From contig JASHSH010000014.1 of assembly GCA_030040955.1 (NCBI GenBank), forward strand, positions 1-5,024: a stretch of 5,024 bases of DNA. The letters run 5' to 3'. Below, piece after piece: positions 1 through 4,498 of the stretch; position 1 is the stretch's first letter, and each line of letters begins with the position of its first letter. Both the position numbers and the translations under genes were made by a program. The DNA comes from Rhodospirillales bacterium (GTDB lineage Bacteria > Pseudomonadota > Alphaproteobacteria > Rhodospirillales > Magnetospirillaceae). The notes beneath the pieces are model-generated. The model was not told the DNA's origin. It did no database searches and worked only from the letters and a program-made list of their open reading frames with translations.

Positions 1-224
1 TTGACCGCGAATTCGGCGGCGCAGGCGGCGCGGCGCAGCGCGGGCGTCGAATAGTCGAGATACGAGTAGCGGATCGCCTTCTTCAGCTTGTAGGCCAAAT
101 CGCCGGCGAGGAACACCATCGCCGCGTGGGTTTCGGCGATCTCCACCGCGTCGGCGCCATAGGTCGCGGTCCGCGACAGCAGGCCGATCGTCTCCTCCTG
201 CGCCTCCGCCGGGCTAGTGGGCAA
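1..224 (-). CDS. COG2187-type aminoglycoside-phosphotransferase-like/ATP-binding protein, N-terminal fragment
   Basis: About 74 codons are visible before the gene leaves the window at its 3' side. The frame contains ETH (about residues 31-33), then VFLAGDLAYKLKKA (37-50) and YLDYST (55-60). This block resembles the conserved N-terminus of COG2187 proteins (ETHxxxVFLxGxxxYKxKKxxxxxxLDxST), which join an aminoglycoside-phosphotransferase-like kinase domain to a C-terminal P-loop ATPase. The substrate of the family is not known to me, and antibiotic resistance should not be inferred. The start is uncertain. The first in-frame start is TTG at 224, inside the last codons of the USP gene, giving an 11-base overlap. 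An AGGAGG lies inside the frame further down, and GTG at the VEIAETH block is a shorter alternative. The overlap suggests co-transcription and translational coupling with the upstream stress-protein gene, and so shared oxygen control. The assignment comes from motif recall over a short stretch. Confidence 0.72.
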   Translation of the reverse strand, partial: MPTSPAEAQEETIGLLSRTATYGADAVEIAETHAAMVFLAGDLAYKLKKAIRYSYLDYSTPALRRAACAAEFAV

Positions 225-1083
225 GCAGCAGCGGCACCTTGGCCGAATGCAGCATGTGCCGGGTCACGCCCCCGAACACGAACTCGCGCGCCCGGCTGTG
301 GGTGTAGGCGCCCATCACCAGCAGCCGCGCGCCCAGCTCGGCGGTCTTGACCGCGATCAGCAATTCGGGATCGTCGCGGTCGCCCAGCTCGACGGCATGC
401 GCGCCGATGCCGTGCCAGGCCAGATAGCGCACCGCCATCTTCGGATCGGCGAGCGGGTCGGGCTTGCCGGCGTGCAGCACCGCGACCATGCCGCTTCCCT
501 TCAGCAGCGGCAGCGCCGCGGTCATCGCGCAGGCGGATTCGGCGCTGCCGTTCCAGGCGATCGCCACCGGCGCCTCGTCGGCCGACGGCGCGGCGCCTTC
601 GGGCAGCGCGAGCACCGGCCGGCCGGCGTCGAGCAACGCGACTTCGAGCGCCAGCAGGTCGGCGACCTCGCCGCGTTTCGGCAACGCGGTCACCACCAGG
701 TCGGCGCCGAGCGCGAATCGGCGCATCAGCGGCTGCGGCATGCCCGCCTCGATGCGCAGGACGGCCGAGCCGTTCGGCGCCTCGCCGGGCTGGGTCGCCT
801 CGGGCAGGCCGATTTGCGTCCGCCACTCCGAGAACCGGCGCTTGGCCTCGTCGCGGCGCGCGTTCGCCTCGCGCTGGAAGCTGTTGACGATCTCGTCGTT
901 GAAGAAGGCCCCGCCGCCGAGGTCGAACATCGTGGCCGACAGCATCTCGACCGGGTCGGGATCCGGGAACAGCGCCAGCAAATGCGCCTTGTGGAGCTGG
1001 GCGAGGTTGCCCGCCACCGCCAGGCAATGGCTGTCGCTCGGACGCCCGTCGAGCGGAACCAGGATGGTTCGAAGCATCGTCAT
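214..1083 (-). CDS. Universal stress protein, tandem UspA domains (289 aa)
   Basis: This is a soluble cytoplasmic protein with two Usp domains. The first starts at once with TILVPLDGR (residues 6-14) and runs to about 165; the second covers about 172-289 (PVAIAWNGS near the start). The second ends in the Usp nucleotide-binding-type block: VMGAYTHSRAREF then GGVTRHML (about 256-278), close to the G-x2-G-x9-G-(S/T) pattern but with the second Gly replaced. The Gly-rich signature is not evident in domain 1, so only domain 2 is likely to bind nucleotide. I chose ATG at 1083 because GGGAAAGG (1099-1092) lies 8 bases upstream and the Usp fold begins immediately. ATG at 1077 is also possible. Tandem Usps in proteobacteria and actinobacteria are often induced by oxygen limitation. 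Here a FixK/FNR box and a -10-like hexamer sit upstream, which supports that. It is probably first in an operon with the COG2187 gene, whose start it overlaps. Confidence 0.93.
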   Translation of the reverse strand: MTMLRTILVPLDGRPSDSHCLAVAGNLAQLHKAHLLALFPDPDPVEMLSATMFDLGGGAFFNDEIVNSFQREANARRDEAKRRFSEWRTQIGLPEATQPGEAPNGSAVLRIEAGMPQPLMRRFALGADLVVTALPKRGEVADLLALEVALLDAGRPVLALPEGAAPSADEAPVAIAWNGSAESACAMTAALPLLKGSGMVAVLHAGKPDPLADPKMAVRYLAWHGIGAHAVELGDRDDPELLIAVKTAELGARLLVMGAYTHSRAREFVFGGVTRHMLHSAKVPLLLAH

Positions 1084-1091
1084 GTCCGTTA

Positions 1092-1099
1092 CCTTTCCC
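1092..1099 (-). promoter_or_regulatory. Ribosome binding site of the USP gene
   Basis: On the minus strand GGGAAAGG lies 8 bases before ATG at 1083. It decides the start: the longer in-frame option (GTG at 1113) has no such site, would add ten residues ahead of the Usp fold, and would begin almost exactly at the predicted transcription start. Confidence 0.7.
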
Positions 1100-1121
1100 G
1101 CAAGCGGTACCACCCGCGTTC

Positions 1122-1127
1122 AATCTA
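1122..1127 (-). promoter_or_regulatory. Predicted -10 element of the USP promoter
   Basis: The minus-strand hexamer TAGATT matches four of six bases of TATAAT and is an AT-rich island in GC-rich DNA. Its centre is 31 bp from the centre of the FixK/FNR box at 1149-1162, as expected for a class II activated promoter with the box near -41.5. This predicts a transcript start near 1114 and a leader of about 30 bases. It is inferred from position and composition only. Confidence 0.5.
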
Positions 1128-1148
1128 GGCACGCCGGCCGCACCCCGC

Positions 1149-1162
1149 TTGATCTGGCGCAA
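1149..1162. promoter_or_regulatory. FixK/FNR-type box 1 (USP-proximal)
   Basis: TTGATCTGGCGCAA fits the FixK/FNR-family pattern TTGA-N6-(T/G)CAA. The left half is the ideal TTGAT and the right half CGCAA is one base off GTCAA. Its centre (1155.5) lies 31 bp from the USP -10-like hexamer, so it should activate leftward transcription of the USP-COG2187 unit. Relative to the predicted doxX start it would sit near -68.5. The sequence cannot tell whether FixK, FNR/Anr or another CRP/FNR member binds it. Confidence 0.68.
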
Positions 1163-1175
1163 GCCCGCCCCACGC

Positions 1176-1189
1176 TTGACTTGCGTCAA
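1176..1189. promoter_or_regulatory. FixK/FNR-type box 2 (doxX-proximal)
   Basis: TTGACTTGCGTCAA is a perfect inverted repeat (TTGAC-N4-GTCAA), extended by one flanking base pair to CTTGAC/GTCAAG. It matches the FixK2/FNR consensus. Its centre (1182.5) lies 32 bp before an AT-rich hexamer at 1212-1217, which places it near -41.5 for rightward transcription of the doxX-channel unit. It is 27 bp centre-to-centre from box 1. Confidence 0.75.
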
Positions 1190-1211
1190 GGCGAAGGCGG
1201 CCGCGCGGTGC

Positions 1212-1217
1212 GAATTT
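1212..1217 (+). promoter_or_regulatory. Predicted -10 element of the doxX promoter
   Basis: GAATTT is an AT-rich hexamer in otherwise GC-rich DNA, 32 bp from the centre of box 2. It is only a modest match to TATAAT (A at position 2, A at 3 instead of T, T at 6), so the call rests mainly on spacing. The predicted transcript start is near 1224, giving a leader of about 53 bases before the doxX ATG. Confidence 0.42.
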
Positions 1218-1276
1218 CGTGTCCAGCCGCGCGGGCGATTGCGTCCGCGCGATCCCGAAACGCAGGAGGAGACTCC

Positions 1277-1759
1277 ATGCCCAATTCCACCTTCGAACGC
1301 GCCTTCGTGCTGTTCCTGCGACTCTGCCTGGCCTGGGTGTTCCTCTATGCCGGGCTCTCGCAGCTGATCGAGAATTTCTCGGCCGCGGGCTTCCTCGGCC
1401 ACACCAAGACCTTCCATTCCTTCTTCGCCTGGTTCGCCAGCGCCGGCATGCTCCCCTACACCGACTTCCTGGTGAAGTGGGGCCACACGCTGATCGGGCT
1501 GTCGCTGCTCACCGGCTGCCTGGTGCGGCCCGGCGCCGCCTTCGGCGTGCTCCTGATGGTCGTCTACTACTTCGCGCATCTCGACTTTCCCTATGTCGAG
1601 AGCCAGGTGAACTTCATCATGGACTATCACGTGGTGTATGCGGGCTCGCTGGTCTACCTGATCGCCCGGCATGCCGGCCATGTCTGGGGACTGGATTCCT
1701 GGCTCGAATCGGTTCCCGCGGTGCAGCACAATCCCGGTCTGCGCGCTTTGGTGCACTGA
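1277..1759 (+). CDS. DoxX-family integral membrane protein (160 aa)
   Basis: This is a small inner-membrane protein of the DoxX/DoxD type. Four hydrophobic segments are visible at about residues 8-27, 68-84, 87-103 and 116-132. The first contains LRLCLAWVFLYAGLSQL, the typical DoxX opening helix (RxxxGxxFxxxGxxKL-like). The third ends in VVYYFAHLDFP, followed by the last helix with DYHVVYAGSLVYL. DoxX proteins are linked to quinone-dependent redox reactions: DoxD/DoxA are subunits of thiosulfate:quinone oxidoreductase, and DoxX is tied to thiol redox balance in mycobacteria. No function can be fixed for this member. The start is clear: AGGAGGA at 1264-1270, six bases before ATG. It is first in a likely two-gene operon with the channel gene 24 bases downstream, behind a perfect FixK/FNR box, so induction at low oxygen is likely. 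Confidence 0.88.
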   Translation: MPNSTFERAFVLFLRLCLAWVFLYAGLSQLIENFSAAGFLGHTKTFHSFFAWFASAGMLPYTDFLVKWGHTLIGLSLLTGCLVRPGAAFGVLLMVVYYFAHLDFPYVESQVNFIMDYHVVYAGSLVYLIARHAGHVWGLDSWLESVPAVQHNPGLRALVH

Positions 1760-1783
1760 ACCTTCCGGTCGGGATTTCTTCCC

Positions 1784-2266
1784 ATGATCCCGGCGATGGT
1801 CGCGGCGACGGTCCTCGTCGTCGCGACCATCCTCATGCATTACGAGGCGCTGCGCCTCACCTCCGACCATCTGCTCGACCTGCCGCTGCCGCCGCGCTCG
1901 CGGCTGCTGGTCGTGGTGATCGCCGCCTTCGCGGCGCACACCGCCGAGGTCTGGCTCTACGGCGTCGCCTACTGGGTTTCGATCGAGCTGTTCCATCTCG
2001 GCGGGTTCGGCGGCCAGCCGGTCGCCGGATTCGAGGACAGTCTCTATTTCTCCGCCGTCACCTACACCTCGCTCGGCCTGGGCGACTACTACCCGACCCG
2101 GGCGCTGCGCCTGATCGCCGGCGTCGAGGCGCTCAACGGGCTGGTGCTGATCGGCTGGTCGGCCTCCTTCACCTACATCGCGATGGAGAAATACTGGCCG
2201 CTGCACCGCGAGCCGCGCGCCTCCCGGCGGCGGCTGCGCGTCGGCCCCAGCCGCGCACGGACCTAG
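1784..2266 (+). CDS. Small K+-channel-like membrane protein (Ion_trans_2-type pore, 160 aa)
   Basis: Hydrophobic segments lie at about residues 3-19, 40-70 and 111-135. A re-entrant pore loop precedes the last one: LYFSAVTYTSLGLGDYYP (87-104). The filter-like TSLGLGD (95-101) has the K+-channel layout T-x-G-Y-G-D with Leu in place of Tyr; GLG and GFG variants are known in K+ channels such as K2P second pores. The tail (141-160) is short and Arg-rich, with no visible RCK/TrkA ligand domain, so gating is not evident. A homotetramer in the inner membrane is expected from the family, and K+ selectivity is inference. The ribosome binding site is weak, so translation may be coupled to doxX 24 bases upstream. 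ATG at 1796 is an alternative start. The stop overlaps the stop of the convergent kinase gene. Confidence 0.82.
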   Translation: MIPAMVAATVLVVATILMHYEALRLTSDHLLDLPLPPRSRLLVVVIAAFAAHTAEVWLYGVAYWVSIELFHLGGFGGQPVAGFEDSLYFSAVTYTSLGLGDYYPTRALRLIAGVEALNGLVLIGWSASFTYIAMEKYWPLHREPRASRRRLRVGPSRART

Positions 2267-3915
2267 CGAGCCGCGCCGCCCGCCTCCCCGCCGTCCACCG
2301 GCACGGTGAAGCGGAAGATCGTGCCGCCCGACGGATTCGGCCCCGCGACGATCTGCCCGCCATGCGCCTCGACGATGGCGCGGCAGATCGACAGGCCGAC
2401 GCCCATCCCCTGCGGCTTGGTGGTGACGAAGGGCAGGAACAGCCGTTCGGCGACGGCGGGCGCGAGGCCCGGACCGGTGTCGATCACGCTCACCGCGATC
2501 ATCCCGTCGCCGGCCGCGTCGATCTCGATGGTAAGCTCGCGGCGCGGAGACGCTTCCATCGCCTCGATGGCGTTGCGGATCAGGTTCACCATCACCTGCT
2601 GGATCTGCACCTTGTCGATGCGCACCAATGGCAGGCCGGCGGGCTCGCTGAGATTCACCCGCACGCCCCGCTCGGACGCGCCGATCAGAGCCAGCGCGCT
2701 CGCCTCCTGCATCACCTTGGCGATGTCCTCGGCGCGCGGCTGGAACTCGCTCTTGCGCACGAAGGCGCGCAGGCGGCGCACGATCTCGGTGGTGCGGTCG
2801 AGCTGGGCGGCGACATTGTCGAGCGCGGTGGTGGCGCGCTCCGCGCTCGGCTCGTCGCCCTTGGCGAGCAGGCGCCGCGCGGCCTGGAGATAGTTGGCCG
2901 AAGCGGCCAGCGGCTGGTTGATTTCGTGCGCCAGGCCCGACGCCATCTGGCCCATCTCGGTCAGGCGCGAGACATGCGCGAGCTCCTGCTGCAATTCCTG
3001 CACCCGCCGCTCGGTGCGCTGGCGCTCGGTGAGGTCGCGCACGAAGCCGGTGAACAGGTGCTCGTCGCCCTCGCGCACCTCGCCCACCGCGAGCTCCATC
3101 GGAAAGGTCGTGCCGTCCTTGCGCCGGCCGACCACCACGCGGCCCACCCCGATGATGTGGCGTTCGCCGGTGGCGTGGTAACGCGCGAGATACCCGTCAT
3201 GCGCCTCGCGGTAAGGAGACGGCATCAGCAGTTTGACGTTGCGGCCGCGCACCTCGTCGGCCCGATAGCCGAATATGCGCTCGGCCGCCGAGCTGAACAG
3301 CCGGACCGTGCCGCGTCCGTCGATCACGACCATCCCGTCCGGCACGGTGTCGAGGATCGACTGCAGATGCCGCGAGTGCTCCCGGAGTTCGGCGTCGCTG
3401 CGTTTGCGTTGCGTGACGTCGCGGGCGATCTTCGAGGCGGCGACGATCCGCCCCTTCGCGTCGCGCACCGGCGAGACCGACAGCGCCACGTCGATGACCG
3501 CGCCGTCCTTGCGCCGGCGCTGGGTCTCGAAACGCTCCACCCGCTTGCCGTGGCGGATGCGGCTGAGGATGCCGCGCATCTCGTCGGCATGGCCGGGAAC
3601 GGCGAGCCGCGCGATCGGCTTGCCCACCATCTCCGCCGCCCGGTAGCCGAACAGCCGCTCGGCGCCGCGGTTCCAGGTCAGCACGATGCCGTCGAGCGTC
3701 TTGCTGACGATGGCGTCCTCCGACCCCTCGACGATGGCCGCGAGCCGGTCGCGGGTGTCGATCCGGGTCGGAATGGCGGTCCGGCGCGGCTTTCCGGCCG
3801 GGCTGCGGACGCGCTTGGCGGCCGGCTTCTTCGTCGCCGGTTTGTGCGCGCGCGAACTCTTGGCCGGTCGCCGCCCGCCCGCTCCACGGGTAGCTTTGCC
3901 CCCGCGTTCCGCCAT
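2263..3915 (-). CDS. fixL: FixL-like oxygen-sensing histidine kinase (PAS-haem PAS-HisKA-HATPase, 550 aa)
   Basis: This is a soluble haem-based O2 sensor kinase. The order is: a basic Lys/Arg/Ala/Pro-rich tail (about 1-50), PAS-A (about 55-170), PAS-B (about 182-298), a short coiled linker, HisKA with SRLTEMGQMASGLAHEINQP (phosphoacceptor His330), and HATPase_c with NLIRNAIEAM (N448), DTGPGL (479-484), LFLPFVTTK and GMGVGL (503-508). PAS-B has the FixL haem signature: AHDGY with His239 aligning to haem ligand His200 of Bradyrhizobium FixL, then HIIGVGR with His253, Ile254 and Arg259 aligning to His214, Ile215 and Arg220, and FTGFVRDLTERQ at the end. PAS-A has Met113 where the haem His would be, so it is probably not a haem domain of this kind. 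No membrane helices are present, as in B. japonicum FixL. The start at 3915 is chosen for GAGGAA nine bases upstream; the frame stays open to 4053 but that part overlaps promoter elements. O2 binding is expected to switch the kinase off. No fixJ lies alongside. Confidence 0.95.
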   Translation of the reverse strand: MAERGGKATRGAGGRRPAKSSRAHKPATKKPAAKRVRSPAGKPRRTAIPTRIDTRDRLAAIVEGSEDAIVSKTLDGIVLTWNRGAERLFGYRAAEMVGKPIARLAVPGHADEMRGILSRIRHGKRVERFETQRRRKDGAVIDVALSVSPVRDAKGRIVAASKIARDVTQRKRSDAELREHSRHLQSILDTVPDGMVVIDGRGTVRLFSSAAERIFGYRADEVRGRNVKLLMPSPYREAHDGYLARYHATGERHIIGVGRVVVGRRKDGTTFPMELAVGEVREGDEHLFTGFVRDLTERQRTERRVQELQQELAHVSRLTEMGQMASGLAHEINQPLAASANYLQAARRLLAKGDEPSAERATTALDNVAAQLDRTTEIVRRLRAFVRKSEFQPRAEDIAKVMQEASALALIGASERGVRVNLSEPAGLPLVRIDKVQIQQVMVNLIRNAIEAMEASPRRELTIEIDAAGDGMIAVSVIDTGPGLAPAVAERLFLPFVTTKPQGMGVGLSICRAIVEAHGGQIVAGPNPSGGTIFRFTVPVDGGEAGGAAR

Positions 3916-3924
3916 GCCGATCGG

Positions 3925-3930
3925 TTCCTC
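3925..3930 (-). promoter_or_regulatory. Ribosome binding site of fixL
   Basis: On the minus strand GAGGAA lies nine bases before ATG at 3915. It supports this start over the more distal in-frame ATG at 4055-4053, which would read through the FixK/FNR box and the predicted promoter. Confidence 0.65.
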
Positions 3931-3978
3931 GATCCCGTTCCCGCCCGCCGCGCCCGCCGCACGGGTCGCGGTTGTGTT

Positions 3979-3984
3979 ATTGCA
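3979..3984 (-). promoter_or_regulatory. Predicted -10 element of the fixL promoter
   Basis: The minus-strand hexamer TGCAAT matches four of six bases of TATAAT, and its centre is 31 bp from the centre of the FixK/FNR box at 4006-4019. It predicts a transcript start near 3971 and a leader of about 55 bases. The match is modest, and the spacing is the main support. Confidence 0.4.
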
Positions 3985-4005
3985 ATCGCCGGTCAAGCAG
4001 TCAGG

Positions 4006-4019
4006 TTGACTTGAATCAA
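4006..4019. promoter_or_regulatory. FixK/FNR-type box 3 between fixL and the receiver gene
   Basis: TTGACTTGAATCAA fits TTGA-N6-TCAA with half sites TTGAC and ATCAA, close to the FNR/FixK ideal TTGAT-N4-ATCAA. It lies 31 bp (centre to centre) from -10-like hexamers on both sides, so one bound dimer could act at about -41.5 for both fixL and the receiver-CBS unit. The identity of the regulator is not visible here. Confidence 0.75.
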
Positions 4020-4040
4020 TGTGGCCGGGACGGCGGTGGG

Positions 4041-4046
4041 CAAAAT
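4041..4046 (+). promoter_or_regulatory. Predicted -10 element of the receiver-gene promoter
   Basis: CAAAAT (four of six to TATAAT) sits in the AT-rich run CAAAATAG, 31 bp from the centre of the FixK/FNR box. The predicted transcript start is near 4054, about 30 bases before the preferred ATG at 4083. Confidence 0.5.
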
Positions 4047-4082
4047 AGCACAATGTACGATGTCTCCCGCAATGGGCCGGTG

Positions 4083-4457
4083 ATGGCCGCCATCTTCATC
4101 GTCGACGACGACGATGCGACGCGGGAATCGCTGCGGTTCCTCCTCGAATCCGAAGGTTTCGAGGTCGCCGATTTCGCCTCGGGCGCCGAGCTGATGGCCG
4201 GGGGCTGGCCGCCCCTGGCCGGCTGCCTGATCCTCGACATCCATATGCCGGGGATGAGCGGGCTCGACCTGCTCGAATCGCTGCGCGTGGCGGGCAGTTC
4301 GGTCCCGGCCATCGTGGTGACCGGCCAGGCCGATCCGGCGGCGCGCGCGCGCGCGCTCAGGGCCGGTGCGCTCGACCTGCTCGAGAAGCCGCTCAACGAT
4401 TCGCGCCTGCTCGACCTGCTGCGCGCCGTGCTGGACCGCGCGCCGCCCGGCGCATAG
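4083..4457 (+). CDS. Receiver-only response regulator (124 aa), divergent from fixL
   Basis: This is a single REC domain with no output domain. The acidic cluster DDDD (residues 8-11) follows IFIV. The phosphoacceptor is Asp52 in LILDIHMPGMSGLDLL, the switch Thr is Thr80 in IVVTG, and Lys102 is in LLEKPL, so it should be phosphorylatable. The sequence is closest to FixJ-family receivers (LDxxMPGMSGLDLL, VVTGxAD, KP). The stop follows the last helix directly, and only 41 bases separate it from the CBS gene, so this is not a recently truncated FixJ. Likely roles are phosphate sink, shuttle, or FixT-like feedback on FixL; Caulobacter FixT is a single receiver that inhibits FixL and binds an Fe-S cluster, but this protein has only one Cys (Cys48). 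The start is uncertain: ATG 4083 has a weak ribosome site, while in-frame ATG 4053 falls at the predicted transcript start and would be leaderless. FixL is the obvious partner, though this is not proven. Confidence 0.92.
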   Translation: MAAIFIVDDDDATRESLRFLLESEGFEVADFASGAELMAGGWPPLAGCLILDIHMPGMSGLDLLESLRVAGSSVPAIVVTGQADPAARARALRAGALDLLEKPLNDSRLLDLLRAVLDRAPPGA

Positions 4458-4471
4458 TCTCGCCGCCCGGC
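4441..4471 (+). repeat. Direct repeat of 11 bp at the receiver gene's end
   Basis: CGCCGCCCGGC occurs at 4441-4451 and again at 4461-4471, exactly 20 bp apart and either side of the receiver stop codon. It may be a small local duplication or chance in GC-rich DNA. No hairpin with a T-run follows, so it is not an intrinsic terminator. Confidence 0.5.
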
Positions 4472-4498
4472 AGCTTCCAGACGGGCGTGGACCGGGCC

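Noticed and set aside
1084..1113. GTG start at 1113 for the USP gene
   Set aside because: It adds ten residues before the Usp fold, lacks a ribosome site and would coincide with the predicted transcript start; ATG 1083 has GGGAAAGG at good spacing.
217..1128. Plus-strand open frame antisense to the USP gene (303 codons)
   Set aside because: His/Gln/Arg-rich shadow translation; the opposite strand encodes an unmistakable tandem Usp with a ribosome site.
83..2206. Long minus-strand open frame (707 codons)
   Set aside because: It runs antisense to doxX and the channel gene and out of frame with the USP gene. Its composition is that of a shadow frame with no recognisable motif.
3992..4010. Inverted repeat GTCAA-N9-TTGAC
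   Set aside because: The spacing is wrong for a CRP/FNR-family dimer (half sites need a four-base gap between five-base arms), and its right arm is part of the better box at 4006-4019. It may be chance.
1219..4014. Very long plus-strand open frame (931 codons)
   Set aside because: It crosses doxX and the channel gene out of frame and runs antisense to fixL. The translation is Arg/Ala-rich low-complexity with no domain, a shadow caused by high GC; the genes in the other frames have clear motifs.
3916..4053. Extended fixL start at the ATG of 4055-4053
   Set aside because: The extension covers the FixK/FNR box and -10-like hexamer, has no domain similarity that I recognise, and the internal ATG at 3915 has a good ribosome site.
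4083..4498. Receiver gene as a broken fixJ
   Set aside because: No remnant of a LuxR-type DNA-binding domain is seen in any frame before the CBS gene, which begins only 41 bases later; the receiver is intact and complete.
4458..4498. Possible terminator between the receiver and CBS genes
   Set aside because: GC-rich repeats are present but there is no stem followed by a T-run, so read-through into the CBS gene is more likely.
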